Origin: an uncultured Bacteroidales bacterium
GTDB lineage: Bacteria > Bacteroidota > Bacteroidia > Bacteroidales > Paludibacteraceae
DNA: 36,116 nt
Assembly: GCA_902799185.1 (NCBI GenBank)
Contig: CADBZO010000018.1
Coordinates: 1 to 36,116, forward strand
Direction of reading: 5' to 3'
The position numbers and the translations under genes were made by a program. This document shows positions 8,135-16,886 of the stretch, piece after piece; position 1 is the first letter of the stretch; the number at the start of each line of letters is the position of its first letter. The notes below the pieces were generated by a model. That model was given only the letters and a program-made list of their open reading frames with translations, did no database searches and was not told where the DNA came from.

Positions 8135-9645
8135 GCGGAATGGGTTTTGCGGGTTAAGATGGAACGCATCGTCAGGAAGAAATACTTGATATCCGTCCGG
8201 ACCGGATGCGCCAGATATTCCGTCAGGTACTTGTCTTCGCTGGCGAAGAGTTCCTCAAACGTATTCGGGTGGTCGATATAAAACGGCGGGATAAGTCCCG
8301 GTTTGGAGAGCGTGCGTTTGTCTTGCAGCCACTCCGGATAGGTCTCGAACATCGTCTTGCTTAACGGACGTACGCCCACCAGTTTCACGTCGCGTTTGAG
8401 CCAGTTGATGAGCATCGGCAGCTCGTCCAGCCAGTATTTGCGCATGAACTTACCCCAGGTAGTGATCCGCCAGTCGTCGTTCGACTTGTCGGCGATGTCC
8501 ATTCCGCCGCGGGCGTCAAAGACATATTTCTGGATATACTCGGCGTATGGGTGCATGGTCCGCATCTTATAGAAAAACTTGATTTCCTTGTTCTTACATA
8601 CGCGCGGAAGTTTGATAAGCGGACCATAGACCTTCAGCTGCTCCTGCGGATAGGGTTGCGACTTACGATGGGCAAACACATACTCGATATGCCCCATCGG
8701 CACAATCTCATCCACCTCAAAACCGCAGTAATAAAGCCGTCCGAGAACCTCGGTCTTGCTCAGCATGCGCTTGCGACCTTTGTTCAAATCGTAGTAGAGG
8801 CGGCTGGTGAGCATCAGTCGCGGAAGAACGCGTTTGTTAAAGAAATAGAAACTATATACAATCCAGTTGATGCCGGCGGGATAGCGGGCAAGAATCTTCT
8901 GCTTGATATATTCCTGCGGACGATAACAACATACATAACGGCCGCCGTCCGGCAGTTTCTGGTTCACGATACAGAAGCGTTTGTTGATACCTTTCGCATC
9001 GTTCAACAGCGTCAGGTCCACTAACGTGGCATACTGGTAATCAGGTATCTGGAGGAAGGCAAAACGGTTTCTGTCACATACGGATTTCGTCTGCCGGCTA
9101 TCCAGACGGGCTTTCTCCAAAAGCATGCGGTAGTCCTCTTCCGTCGTCACGGAGAGCACCGACTGGCGGATGGAACGCATGGAAATCTCCGAACGCGGCT
9201 CGTCTTTCCGGGTAACCGTTGCATTCTCCCGCTGCTCTATCTCCATCACCGGAACGGTCATGTTCGTAGCATATTTCCAATAATGCTCCACGAGGACGAC
9301 AAACGTCTCTATCGCCCCGACCAGCAGAATCACCCACATCGCTACTCGCGGCGAGAGAGCCCATGGCAGATGAGGCAACACCGCCCAGCACAAGCCGATC
9401 AGCACACCCGCGTCCGCCACCACCGCCAGCCATGCCTGCCAAAACCAGGTCTCTTTGTACGGCCGGTAAAGCTGAACCGCCATGCCTACTATAACCCATA
9501 GCAGAGCCAATACACCGAACAATGCCCAATAGGAACTAATCGTACTCTTGACCGCTATCCAGCGCCAGAGCATACACAGCGACACAGCTATCAACCAAAT
9601 CGCGAGGTCTATCCCCGCTCTTCTATGCCATCCTTCACGTATCAT
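8131..9645 (-). CDS. Membrane sugar transferase (undecaprenyl-phosphate hexose-1-P transferase type) with an extra central domain
   Basis: 504 residues. Four hydrophobic spans lie at about 12-30, 36-60, 68-90 and 98-120. The C-terminal part (about 355-500) has the bacterial sugar transferase features: YKMRTMHPYAEY, WGKFMRKYWLDELPMLINWLKRD and LVGVRPLS. Such enzymes load a sugar phosphate onto the lipid carrier at the inner membrane to start glycan synthesis. The middle part (about 175-345) is not part of the standard fold; LSKTEVLGRLYYCGFEVDEI recalls the C-terminal half of a class I methyltransferase, but no SAM-binding glycine motif is visible. First gene of the unit with the NTP_transf_5 protein and holA; promoter at 9670-9701. 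Confidence 0.85.
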   Translation of the reverse strand: MIREGWHRRAGIDLAIWLIAVSLCMLWRWIAVKSTISSYWALFGVLALLWVIVGMAVQLYRPYKETWFWQAWLAVVADAGVLIGLCWAVLPHLPWALSPRVAMWVILLVGAIETFVVLVEHYWKYATNMTVPVMEIEQRENATVTRKDEPRSEISMRSIRQSVLSVTTEEDYRMLLEKARLDSRQTKSVCDRNRFAFLQIPDYQYATLVDLTLLNDAKGINKRFCIVNQKLPDGGRYVCCYRPQEYIKQKILARYPAGINWIVYSFYFFNKRVLPRLMLTSRLYYDLNKGRKRMLSKTEVLGRLYYCGFEVDEIVPMGHIEYVFAHRKSQPYPQEQLKVYGPLIKLPRVCKNKEIKFFYKMRTMHPYAEYIQKYVFDARGGMDIADKSNDDWRITTWGKFMRKYWLDELPMLINWLKRDVKLVGVRPLSKTMFETYPEWLQDKRTLSKPGLIPPFYIDHPNTFEELFASEDKYLTEYLAHPVRTDIKYFFLTMRSILTRKTHSA

Positions 9646-9669
9646 GATTCATATACACGATTTGCGGTG

Positions 9670-9701
9670 CAAAATTACTATTTTTTTTTGACATACGCAA
9701 G
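9670..9701 (-). promoter_or_regulatory. Promoter of the sugar transferase-holA unit
   Basis: Minus strand: CTTG (9701-9698), 20-bp spacer with an A9 tract, TAATTTTG (9677-9670). It is back-to-back with the gltX promoter, and ACATACGCAA (9691-9700) is an inverted copy of TTGCGTATGT (9718-9727). Confidence 0.7.
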
Positions 9702-9716
9702 TTTTTAGGCCGATTA

Positions 9717-9748
9717 TTTGCGTATGTGCAAAAAAAGTTGTACCTTTG
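9717..9748 (+). promoter_or_regulatory. gltX promoter
   Basis: -33 TTTG (9717-9720), 20-bp spacer with A7, -7 TACCTTTG (9741-9748). The gltX ATG follows 22 bp after the -7 element. Confidence 0.8.
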
Positions 9749-9770
9749 TACGCTAATTTGAATTGAAACA

Positions 9771-11396
9771 ATGGAAAGAAGAGTTCGAGTTCGTTTTGCG
9801 CCGTCCCCTACCGGCGCATTGCATATCGGCGGCGTGCGCACCGCCTTGTATAATTATCTTTTTGCCCGTCAGCACGGAGGAGACATGCTGCTGCGTATTG
9901 AGGATACGGACAGCACGCGCTTTGTCCCCGGAGCAGAAGAATATATCCTCGAAGCCCTCGACTGGCTGGGAATCGGTATTGACGAAGGGCTGCGTCTGAA
10001 GAAAGGCACTAAAGAAATCGAATCCGTCGGCTCGCACGGTCCGTATCGCCAGTCTGAGCGTCGTGAGATTTATCACCAATATGTGAAGCAGTTGCTGGAC
10101 TCCGGTCATGCCTATATTGCTTTTGACACGCCGGAGGAACTGGACGCCAAACGCGCAGAGATACCTAATTTTCAATACGATGCACGCACACGCATGCAGA
10201 TGCGCAACTCGCTGACGATGAGCGCAGAGGAAGTAAAGGCATTAATGGACAAAGGCGAGAAATATGTGGTCCGCTTCAAAGTAGAGCCGAACGAGGACGT
10301 CCATGTGCATGATCTCATCCGCGGAGAAGTGGTCATCAACTCCAATATCCTGGACGACAAAGTGCTCTACAAATCCGCTGACGACCTGCCTACCTATCAC
10401 CTGGCAAACATCGTGGACGACCATCTGATGGAGATCAGCCATGTCATCCGCGGCGAGGAGTGGTTGCCTTCTGCCCCGCTCCACGTACTCCTTTACCGCG
10501 CGTTCGGATGGGAGGACACCATGCCTGAGTTTGCGCACCTCCCATTGCTGCTGAAGCCCGACGGCAACGGCAAGCTCTCCAAGCGTGACGGCGACCGTCT
10601 CGGCTTCCCTGTCTTCCCGCTGGAGTTCCATAATCAGAAAGACGGCACCGTCTCGTCCGGCTACCGCGAATCCGGTTATCTGCCCGAAGCGGTCATTAAC
10701 TTCCTCGCGCTTCTCGGCTGGCATGGTTCCGGCGATCAGGAGATGTACACCATGGACGAACTGATCAAGGACTTCAGTCTTGACCGTGTGTCCAAATCCG
10801 GTGCCAAATTCGACTACGAAAAGGGCAAGTGGTTCAACCACCAGTACCTCCAGCTCCGCTCCAATGAAGAGTTGGCAGAGATGTTCATGCCGGTTCTGAA
10901 AGAAAAACTCTCTACTTTCAACTTTCAACCAGACGACTTCTCTCAACTCTCAACTCTAAACACTAAACTGCCGACTATCGTCGGCTTGGTCAAAGACCGC
11001 GTGAACTTCGTCCCCGAACTCTGGGAGCAGGTCAATTTCTTCTTTGTCGCTCCTACCGAGTATGACGAGAAATCCCTCAAGAAACGTTGGAAAGAAGACT
11101 CCCCGAAACACATGCAGGAGCTCCTTGCCCTCCTGGAAACCGTCTCCGAAGAAGACTGGCACAAAAATGAGGAAATAGAAAAATGCGAAAATGAGAAAAT
11201 AGTCCAATGGGAATTGGACAAAGTGGTGATGCCGTGGATTGCAGAGAAGGAATACGGAGTAGGAATTGTCATGAACGCCTTCCGTATCTGCCTCGTCGGT
11301 GCCGCACGCGGTCCGCATATCTGGAATATAACGGACATCCTCGGCAAAGAGGAAACCCTTCGCCGTGTCCGCACAGCACTGGCTACCCTCCAATAG
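9771..11396 (+). CDS. gltX: Glutamyl-tRNA synthetase carrying two repeat-derived insertions
   Basis: 541 residues. Class I synthetase that charges tRNA-Glu. The HIGH motif is in [21 protein letters not shown] (HIGG 18-21) and the KMSKS motif is KLSKR (268-272). The C-terminal anticodon-binding part is longer than usual. At about 381-400 the run [20 protein letters not shown] is encoded by heptanucleotide repeats (10914-10968), and at about 465-478 [14 protein letters not shown] comes from another A-rich simple repeat (11163-11203). Both keep the frame and lie between conserved segments ([15 protein letters not shown] and [21 protein letters not shown]). The gene must still work because no second copy is visible here and the enzyme is essential. 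Monocistronic, with the terminator at 11631-11658. Confidence 0.96.
   Translation: MERRVRVRFAPSPTGALHIGGVRTALYNYLFARQHGGDMLLRIEDTDSTRFVPGAEEYILEALDWLGIGIDEGLRLKKGTKEIESVGSHGPYRQSERREIYHQYVKQLLDSGHAYIAFDTPEELDAKRAEIPNFQYDARTRMQMRNSLTMSAEEVKALMDKGEKYVVRFKVEPNEDVHVHDLIRGEVVINSNILDDKVLYKSADDLPTYHLANIVDDHLMEISHVIRGEEWLPSAPLHVLLYRAFGWEDTMPEFAHLPLLLKPDGNGKLSKRDGDRLGFPVFPLEFHNQKDGTVSSGYRESGYLPEAVINFLALLGWHGSGDQEMYTMDELIKDFSLDRVSKSGAKFDYEKGKWFNHQYLQLRSNEELAEMFMPVLKEKLSTFNFQPDDFSQLSTLNTKLPTIVGLVKDRVNFVPELWEQVNFFFVAPTEYDEKSLKKRWKEDSPKHMQELLALLETVSEEDWHKNEEIEKCENEKIVQWELDKVVMPWIAEKEYGVGIVMNAFRICLVGAARGPHIWNITDILGKEETLRRVRTALATLQ
10914..10968. repeat. Heptanucleotide repeats inside gltX
   Basis: Two ACTTTCA units (10914-10927) and, after a short spacer, four heptamers TCTCAAC, TCTCAAC, TCTAAAC, ACTAAAC (10941-10968). 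They are the same unit family as the intergenic repeat at 21926-21960 and the coding repeat in DUF177 at 23525-23552. Confidence 0.85.
11163..11203. repeat. A-rich simple repeat inside gltX
   Basis: Degenerate 7-8-bp units of the type GAAAATGA / GGAAATA, similar to the repeat at the nadE-murB junction. It encodes the Glu/Lys/Asn-rich segment at residues 465-478. Confidence 0.6.
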
Positions 11397-11445
11397 CCAT
11401 CGCCTTGGTTGTCTCTCTAATTGCCGATTATTATGGACACATATA

Positions 11446-11582
11446 AATAATTTTTGGATAATTTTGGGTGATTTTTTAAAAAATCTGTTTAATCTGTGTA
11501 ATTTGTGAACGAGAATTGTCTTTAATTGTTGATAATTGTTGACTGCGAATGAATAATTTTTGGATAATTTTGGGTAATTTTT
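11446..11582. repeat. Direct repeat pair downstream of gltX
   Basis: AATAATTTTTGGATAATTTT followed by GGGT(G/A)ATTTTT occurs at 11446-11477 and 11552-11582, 106 bp apart. The intervening DNA is AT-rich and non-coding. Confidence 0.75.
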
Positions 11583-11630
11583 GACTTATAAAAAATCCAT
11601 TACAGATTTTTGACACACCATCATCAACCA

Positions 11631-11658
11631 AAAAAAGACGCACTCATGCGTCTTTTTT
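11631..11658. terminator. Intrinsic terminator, bidirectional, 235 bp after gltX
   Basis: Perfect 12-bp stem AAAAAAGACGCA (11631-11642) / TGCGTCTTTTTT (11647-11658) with loop CTCA. A-tract and T-tract let it act in both directions. It is the first terminator after gltX. Confidence 0.85.
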
Positions 11659-11952
11659 GTACATACTGTTTTTATACATACTGTCTCGTGTGTAGACGTG
11701 GATTTTATAGACAGTATGCTAGACCATACCTAGACCATACCTAGACGATATAAACTACGTCACTTATCCGTCACCATGCCCATTCCATCGGCATTGACTG
11801 CCGACTTCGGCTCTCGGAGCCGCCGCTCTTTTCTGCTGTTTAGTCCTCGCCGCCTGTCTACTTCACCTGCTGTCTGCTTTCCGTTCTCTGCTCTTCCGGA
11901 TGAGCGTAGCGGTCTGGAATATCCGGATTTTCCATAAAAAATCCCCTAAATC

Positions 11953-11984
11953 CTTGCATATCTCAAAAAAAAGCAGTACCTTTG
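11953..11984 (+). promoter_or_regulatory. recQ promoter
   Basis: CTTG (11953-11956), 20-bp spacer with A8, -7 TACCTTTG (11977-11984). The recQ ATG is only 8 bp beyond the -7 element, which predicts a leaderless or nearly leaderless mRNA. Confidence 0.8.
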
Positions 11985-11992
11985 CAACGGTT

Positions 11993-13723
11993 ATGACACC
12001 ACGCGAGGCACTACATACCTATTTCGGATACGATAATTTCCGTCCTTTGCAGGCGGAGATTATTGATTCTGTATTAACCGGGCGCGACACGCTGGCACTC
12101 ATGCCGACAGGCGGAGGTAAAAGCATCTGCTTTCAGATACCTACCCTTGTCATGGGGCATGACAATCCCAACAAACGCCTATGCCTCGTCATCACGCCGC
12201 TTATCGCCTTGATGCGCGACCAGGTGGAGAACCTCAAGGCGCGTGGCATCCATGCAGCGGCGGTCTATACCGGCATGAGTTGGGACAAACAGCGCGTGGC
12301 ACTGGATAATTGTCTCTACGGGCCTTACCATTTCCTCTATTGCTCGCCCGAACGACTTGAATCCGAGGAGTTCCGCAAGCGGCTGGCAGACTTGCCGGTA
12401 GGACTGATTGCCGTGGATGAAGCGCATTGTATCTCCCAATGGGGATATGATTTCCGGCCGTCGTACCTGAATATCGCAGCGGTACGGGAGTTATTACCGG
12501 GCGTGCCCGTGCTTGCGCTCACAGCTACCGCAACGCCGGAGACGATAGATGACATACAAGCTAAGCTTGGCTTTGCAGAACCGAACGTACTGAAGAAATC
12601 CTTTCACCGCGACAACCTGACGTATGTTGTGCGCCGGACGGACAAGAAAGAGGAGCAAGTAGCACACATCCTCTCGCGCGTTCCCGGCTCTGCTATCGTC
12701 TATGTCCGCAACCGCAAACGCGCACAAGAGTTGGCTGAGTGGCTAAATGGTCATATAAATGACCAAATGGTAAATGATAAAATGGTAAATTACTATCATG
12801 CCGGATTAACAACGCAGCAGCGCAATGAGCGGCAGCAGGCTTGGACGGAAGGGAAAACACGAATCATCGTGGCTACTAATGCGTTCGGCATGGGTATTGA
12901 CAAACCGGATGTACGTGTGGTCATCCATTATGACCTTCCAAATACGTTAGAATCCTATTATCAGGAGGCCGGACGAGCCGGACGTGACGGGCAGACAGCC
13001 TATGCCGTGTTGCTATATAACGAGAAAGAAGACAAGGCAAAAGCCCGGAAACGGGTTGTGGACAGCTATCCGCCAAAAGAGTTCGTCATCTCCGTCTATC
13101 ATAAGACCATGGATTTCTTGCAGATAGGCGCCGGAAGCGGCTTGGGACACCGGTTCATGGTACATATGGACCAGCTTTGCCAGGTGATGCGGCTTCCTGT
13201 ACTCCAAACCTACTCTGCCCTGCACATTCTCACGCAGGCCGGTTATATTGATTTTGAAGAAGAACACGAGACACAACCGCGCGTGCAGATCCATGTGCCG
13301 CGTCACCAGTTGGGCGAATACAACCTATCGCGCGAACAAGCGGAACTGCTGGACGCATTAATGCGTTCCTATACGGGCATCTACACCGACCTGCAGTATG
13401 TCCGCGAAGCCGACAACAAGCCCACTCACGAATTACTTGTTTCCCTTGCCCAACGCGGCATCATTACCTACATCCCCCGTTCTGTCGGTTGCTGCCTGAC
13501 TATGACAAACGAGCGACAGACAGATATCTATCTATCGCCCGCTATCTATGAGGAGCGCCAAGCGCGCTATGTATCCAAACTGCAAGCCATGGTGGAGTAC
13601 GCCGACCAGGAGCAGTTCTGCCGCGAGCAAGTGCTCCTTGCTTACTTCGGCGAAAACAACGCAGCGCCATGCGGTCATTGCGATGTCTGCCGTGAGTTGG
13701 CTCATCGTATTATCTCTGAGTAA
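11993..13723 (+). CDS. recQ: ATP-dependent DNA helicase RecQ, short Bacteroidota type
   Basis: 576 residues. Superfamily 2 helicase that unwinds DNA 3'-5' in recombination and fork repair. Motifs: LMPTGGGKS (36-44), VDEAHCISQW (141-150), ALTATAT, and NAFGMGIDKPDVRVVIHYD with QEAGRAGRDG. The protein ends with the zinc-binding Cys cluster CREQVLLAYFGEN...CGHCDVC and has no HRDC domain. An upstream open frame exists, but it precedes the promoter; MTPREALHTYFGYDNFRP at 11993 is the family start. Residues about 251-267 (NGHINDQMVNDKMVNYY) contain an extra stretch encoded by a simple repeat where relatives go directly into YYHAGL. Ends convergent with tsf. Confidence 0.95.
   Translation: MTPREALHTYFGYDNFRPLQAEIIDSVLTGRDTLALMPTGGGKSICFQIPTLVMGHDNPNKRLCLVITPLIALMRDQVENLKARGIHAAAVYTGMSWDKQRVALDNCLYGPYHFLYCSPERLESEEFRKRLADLPVGLIAVDEAHCISQWGYDFRPSYLNIAAVRELLPGVPVLALTATATPETIDDIQAKLGFAEPNVLKKSFHRDNLTYVVRRTDKKEEQVAHILSRVPGSAIVYVRNRKRAQELAEWLNGHINDQMVNDKMVNYYHAGLTTQQRNERQQAWTEGKTRIIVATNAFGMGIDKPDVRVVIHYDLPNTLESYYQEAGRAGRDGQTAYAVLLYNEKEDKAKARKRVVDSYPPKEFVISVYHKTMDFLQIGAGSGLGHRFMVHMDQLCQVMRLPVLQTYSALHILTQAGYIDFEEEHETQPRVQIHVPRHQLGEYNLSREQAELLDALMRSYTGIYTDLQYVREADNKPTHELLVSLAQRGIITYIPRSVGCCLTMTNERQTDIYLSPAIYEERQARYVSKLQAMVEYADQEQFCREQVLLAYFGENNAAPCGHCDVCRELAHRIISE
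12743..12793. repeat. Simple tandem repeat inside recQ
   Basis: Units AAATGGT, AAATGAT, AAAATGGT, AAATTAC and a more diverged upstream pair encode about a dozen extra residues between helicase motifs. Period is 7, once 8. Confidence 0.7.
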
Positions 13724-13735
13724 TACTTAGCAAAA

Positions 13736-13763
13736 AAAGGAACCTCGTTTCCGAAGTTCCTTT
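13736..13763 (-). terminator. Terminator of the rplM-rpsI-rpsB-tsf unit (probably bidirectional)
   Basis: Stem AAAGGAACCTCG / CGAAGTTCCTTT with one mismatch and loop TTTC; on the minus strand it is followed by a T7 run. It lies between the convergent recQ and tsf stops. Confidence 0.85.
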
Positions 13764-13789
13764 GGTATTCATAAGCTACTGCAAAATGA

Positions 13790-14782
13790 TTATTCAGCAG
13801 CCAATGTGATACGACGGAAGTCGCTGATAACCACGCCTTTTGCTTTGAGTACATCCTTCACGAGCTCTTTGCTCTCGCTCATGATGTAAGCCTGCTCAAC
13901 GAGGGTGTTCTCTTTCAAGAATTTACCCAGACGTCCTTGCGCAATCATCTCAATCTTCTTAGCCTGGTTAGCGAGGTTAGCCTCTGCCTCTTTAGCGACA
14001 GTAGCTTTGATCTCGCGAGCCTGCTGTGCCTGCTCGGCTGTGATCCAGCCCTTAGCCTGGTTGGACTCGATATGGTCATCGCTGTCAACGTGAGCGGGGT
14101 TGATACCTGCCTTGCGGATAGCGTTCTCAACAGCTTTGTTGATCTCATCCTGCTTGGTCTTCTCGATAGCTACCTCAAGCTCATGTTTCTTTACCTCTTC
14201 TGCTACGTGGTCCGCATCAAGCGCAATAGGGCTCATAGCGGCTACCTGCATCGAGATACCGTGAACGGTCTCCTGGTCTGCGCCTGCCTCGGCTGCAACG
14301 AGCGAGGAGAGTTTGTTACCCAGGTGGTTGTACGCATCTACTACCGGTGCCTCCAAGCAAGCATAGTCTGCCAACTCCATCTTCTCACCGGTAACGCCGG
14401 AGCGCTCGGTGATGATCTCTGCTACGGTGAACTGACCGATTTTGAGGTTCTTCAGTTCTTCAGCAGTACGTACTTTGTTGTCCAAAGCAGCATCGAGGAT
14501 CAGTTTTACCATGCCTACGAAGTCCTCGTTCTTGGCTACGAAGTCGGTCTCGCACTTCACGCCAACGATAGCGCCGAAGTTACCTTTTACCTTAGCCAGA
14601 ACGCAACCCTCGGAAGCCTCACGGTCGCTGCGTTTGGCTGCGATAGCTTGTCCGCGCTTGCGGAGAAGATCCTTCGCTACCTCGAAATCGCCGTTAGCTT
14701 CTTCCAAAGCCTTCTTGACGTCCATCATACCTGCGCCGGTGATGTCGCGCAGTTTTTTGATATCAGCTAATGTTACAGCCAT
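13790..14782 (-). CDS. tsf: Elongation factor Ts
   Basis: 330 residues, the size seen in Bacteroidota. It is the nucleotide exchange factor that releases GDP from EF-Tu. The N-terminal UBA-like domain has [22 protein letters not shown] (5-26), then the core shows [25 protein letters not shown], the EF-Tu contact region. The family's C-terminal segment is present up to FRRITLAAE. Follows rpsB after 36 bp that consist mostly of heptanucleotide repeats. Last gene of the ribosomal protein unit before the terminator at 13736-13763. Confidence 0.97.
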   Translation of the reverse strand: MAVTLADIKKLRDITGAGMMDVKKALEEANGDFEVAKDLLRKRGQAIAAKRSDREASEGCVLAKVKGNFGAIVGVKCETDFVAKNEDFVGMVKLILDAALDNKVRTAEELKNLKIGQFTVAEIITERSGVTGEKMELADYACLEAPVVDAYNHLGNKLSSLVAAEAGADQETVHGISMQVAAMSPIALDADHVAEEVKKHELEVAIEKTKQDEINKAVENAIRKAGINPAHVDSDDHIESNQAKGWITAEQAQQAREIKATVAKEAEANLANQAKKIEMIAQGRLGKFLKENTLVEQAYIMSESKELVKDVLKAKGVVISDFRRITLAAE

Positions 14783-14786
14783 AATC

Positions 14787-14821
14787 TTAATTAAAAATTT
14801 AAAATTAAAAATTACGAATTA
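14787..14821. repeat. Heptanucleotide repeat between rpsB and tsf
   Basis: Units AATTAAA, AATTTAA, AAATTAA, AAATTAC, GAATTAT fill the rpsB-tsf gap and reach the rpsB stop. Unit order is nearly the same as at 116-150. Confidence 0.8.
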
Positions 14822-15655
14822 TTCTGCTGCCTCAGTAGCTTCTTTAGCTTCAGCTACTTTCTCTGCCTCCGCTTTCGGCTGCGCTTTGCGGATACGCTGA
14901 CGGCGCTCTTTCGGAGCCGGAGCCTCAGTAGCAGCCTGTGCCTCTGCAGCCTCTTCGTCTGCTTTCTCTACCTTGCGTTCCTCAAGACCCTCTTTGATAG
15001 CGTCGCATACAGCGCCAAGAATCACGTCGATTGCCTTGGTAGCATCGTCGTTAGCCGGGATGACAAAATCAATGTTGTTGGGGTTCGAGTTGGTATCTAC
15101 AATACCGAATACAGGGATACCCAGACGGTTAGCCTCTGCTACGGCAATCTTCTCCTCGATGACATCTACTACGAATACGGCGCTCGGCAGACGGGTCATG
15201 TCGGCGATAGAACCAAGGTTCTTCTCCAGTTTCTCGCGCTGACGGGTAATCTGCAGTTTCTCACGCTTGGATACGTTCTCCAGCGTACCGTCGGTCATCA
15301 TCTTGTCAATCTGACCCATTTTCTTCACTGCCTTGCGGATAGTAGGGAAGTTAGTCAGCATACCGCCGGCCCAACGCTCGGTGATATACGGCATACCTAC
15401 CTCCTGTGCGTGAGCAGCTACTACCTCCTGAGCCTGTTTCTTGGTACCTACAAAGAGTACCTTACGACCGCTGCGGGCAAGGTTCTTGAGAGCCTCTGCT
15501 GCCTCTTCTACCTTGACTACGGTCTTGTTGAGGTCGATGATGTGGATACCGTTACGCTCCATGTAGATGTAAGGAGCCATAGCCGGGTTCCATTTGCGTT
15601 TGAGGTGGCCGAAGTGTGCGCCTGCCTCGAGAAGTTGATCAAAATTTGTTCTCAT
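14819..15655 (-). CDS. rpsB: Ribosomal protein S2
   Basis: 278 residues. Component of the small ribosomal subunit; starts MRTNFDQLLEAGAHFGHLKRKWNP, with FVGTKKQAQEVVAAHA, ERWAGGMLTNFPTIRK and NRLGIPVFGIVDTNSNPN as diagnostic blocks. The C terminus carries an Ala/Glu/Lys-rich tail of about 50 residues (ATEAPAPKERRQRIRKAQP onward) seen in Bacteroidota S2 proteins. It is preceded by a 165-nt structured leader after rpsI and has no obvious promoter of its own. Confidence 0.98.
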   Translation of the reverse strand: MRTNFDQLLEAGAHFGHLKRKWNPAMAPYIYMERNGIHIIDLNKTVVKVEEAAEALKNLARSGRKVLFVGTKKQAQEVVAAHAQEVGMPYITERWAGGMLTNFPTIRKAVKKMGQIDKMMTDGTLENVSKREKLQITRQREKLEKNLGSIADMTRLPSAVFVVDVIEEKIAVAEANRLGIPVFGIVDTNSNPNNIDFVIPANDDATKAIDVILGAVCDAIKEGLEERKVEKADEEAAEAQAATEAPAPKERRQRIRKAQPKAEAEKVAEAKEATEAAE

Positions 15656-15820
15656 TGTTTTAATGTGTTTGATTTGTTTATAAAAGACTCCTTACATTCC
15701 GGAATTCCCTTTCACGCGCATAGTACATTAAATACACGCGCACGCACATGCGTTTGAGATTCCAAAACAACCGTGTGGTAGTTCCGAAGGAGTCCACACG
15801 GTTTGGAGTTGGTTGCGATA
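15656..15820 (-). promoter_or_regulatory. Structured leader/intercistronic region upstream of rpsB
   Basis: Contains a perfect 10-bp stem AACCGTGTGG (15769-15778) / CCACACGGTT (15794-15803), and a competing long-range pair GACTCCTT (15686-15693) / AAGGAGTC (15787-15794). The two overlap at base 15794, so they cannot be fully formed together. The region is unusually long and structured for this tightly packed genome; it could be an autoregulatory leader for S2 or an attenuator after rpsI. No promoter was recognised. Confidence 0.5.
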
Positions 15821-16207
15821 TTAACGCTTGCTGAACTGGAAGTGCTTACGAGCTTTCGGCTGACCCGGTTTCTTACGCTCAACCTCACGGGCGTCACGAG
15901 TCATGAAGCCTTCTGCCTTCAGGGCAGCCTTGTCTTCCGGATTGATTTTCACCAGCGCGCGGGCGATAGCGAGACGGAGAGCCTCTGCCTGACCTTTGAA
16001 GCCACCGCCATCAAGGGTTACCTTGATATCGTATTTCTCAGCCACGCCGAGTTTGTTCAGCGGCTGGAGAACGATATAGCGCAGAATAGAAGACGGGAAA
16101 TAAGTCTCGATGTCGCGGCCATTGATCACGATCTTGCCGGCACCTTCATTTACGTAAACGCGGGCTACTGCCTCTTTACGACGTCCTAATGCATTAACTG
16201 TTTCCAT
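15821..16207 (-). CDS. rpsI: Ribosomal protein S9
   Basis: 128 residues. METVNALGRRKEAVARVYV is the S9 start; the middle has GGGFKGQAEALRLAIARAL and the C terminus RKKPGQPKARKHFQFSKR, the basic tail that reaches the ribosomal P site (the usual ending is KxxxSKR). Located 9 bp after rplM, the standard partner. Confidence 0.98.
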   Translation of the reverse strand: METVNALGRRKEAVARVYVNEGAGKIVINGRDIETYFPSSILRYIVLQPLNKLGVAEKYDIKVTLDGGGFKGQAEALRLAIARALVKINPEDKAALKAEGFMTRDAREVERKKPGQPKARKHFQFSKR

Positions 16208-16216
16208 GTACTTCTA

Positions 16217-16672
16217 TTATTTGAGGGTGTTAATATCAATTACTTTCGGTTGCTGTGCCTGCATGTTGTGCTCTGCGCCGGCGAAAATATACAGATTGGT
16301 AATCTGACGAGCGCCAAGACGGTTTTTCGGCAGCATGCCCTTTACTACTCGACGAACGAGTTTGTCTGCACCTTTCTTCAGCAGGTCAGCCGGAGTGAAC
16401 TCACGCTGGCCTCCGGGGAAACCGGTGTAGCGTACATAGACGCGGTCATTCCATTTGTTTCCGGTCAGCTGCACTTTGTCAGCATTCACGATGATTACGT
16501 TGTCGCCACAATCCACGTTCGGAGTGTAGCTCGGTTTGTACTTGCCACGCAGCAGTTTTGCTACCTTGGAGCACATACGGCCAAGAATCTGGCCCTCAGC
16601 GTCAACAACGACCCACTCTTTCTGAGCGGTTGCCTTGTTTACATTCGCTGTTTTGTAACTGTTAAATTCCAT
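16217..16672 (-). CDS. rplM: Ribosomal protein L13
   Basis: 151 residues. Large-subunit protein with WVVVDAEGQILGRMCSKVAKLLRGK, KPSYTPNVDCGDNVIIVNADK and the conserved RVVKGMLPKNRLG. First gene of the rplM-rpsI-rpsB-tsf unit, transcribed from 16806-16837 through a leader of about 130 nt that includes heptanucleotide repeats and short hairpins. Confidence 0.98.
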   Translation of the reverse strand: MEFNSYKTANVNKATAQKEWVVVDAEGQILGRMCSKVAKLLRGKYKPSYTPNVDCGDNVIIVNADKVQLTGNKWNDRVYVRYTGFPGGQREFTPADLLKKGADKLVRRVVKGMLPKNRLGARQITNLYIFAGAEHNMQAQQPKVIDINTLK

Positions 16673-16708
16673 TAATTTTGTTTGTTTTAGGCCGAGCCGA
16701 CAGACATC

Positions 16709-16752
16709 ATTTACGATTTACGGTTTACAAATGTACGGCGTACGATTTCACG
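16709..16752. repeat. ATTTACG-type heptanucleotide repeat in the rplM leader
   Basis: ATTTACG, ATTTACG, GTTTACA (16709-16729) followed by degenerate ACG-containing units. The same ATTTACG unit recurs at 23343-23378. Confidence 0.7.
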
Positions 16753-16805
16753 TTAATCCACTGCCCAACTCGGCGAGTTAATAATTCATTTGCCAAAAAA
16801 GCATG

Positions 16806-16837
16806 CAAAATTACTACTTTTTTTTGATATGACCAAA
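16806..16837 (-). promoter_or_regulatory. rplM promoter
   Basis: Minus strand: TTTG (16837-16834), 20-bp spacer with A8, TAATTTTG (16813-16806). The leader to rplM is about 130 nt. Confidence 0.8.
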
Positions 16838-16886
16838 TATTTTCGCATTTTTTTACGTTTTTAGCGCATTTTTAGATATAAAGGCT

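Larger units (their letters stand above)
11397..11952. other. Long non-coding stretch between gltX and recQ with several repeats
   Basis: No convincing gene. It holds a 28-bp-class direct repeat (AATAATTTTTGGATAATTTT at 11446 and again at 11552, both continuing GGGT), a strong terminator (11631-11658), an inverted repeat CATACTGTCT (11678-11687) / AGACAGTATG (11710-11719), a tandem repeat of TAGACCATACC starting near 11720, and a hairpin CGGCTC-TCG-GAGCCG (11808-11822). The last 100 bp are C/T-rich and unremarkable. It may hold a small RNA, but no start signal for one was recognised. Confidence 0.6.

Noticed and set aside
11993-13723. RecQ as a C-terminally truncated gene
   Set aside because: Lack of HRDC and the terminal zinc cluster are normal for the short RecQ form in Bacteroidota, and the protein ends shortly after the last Cys.
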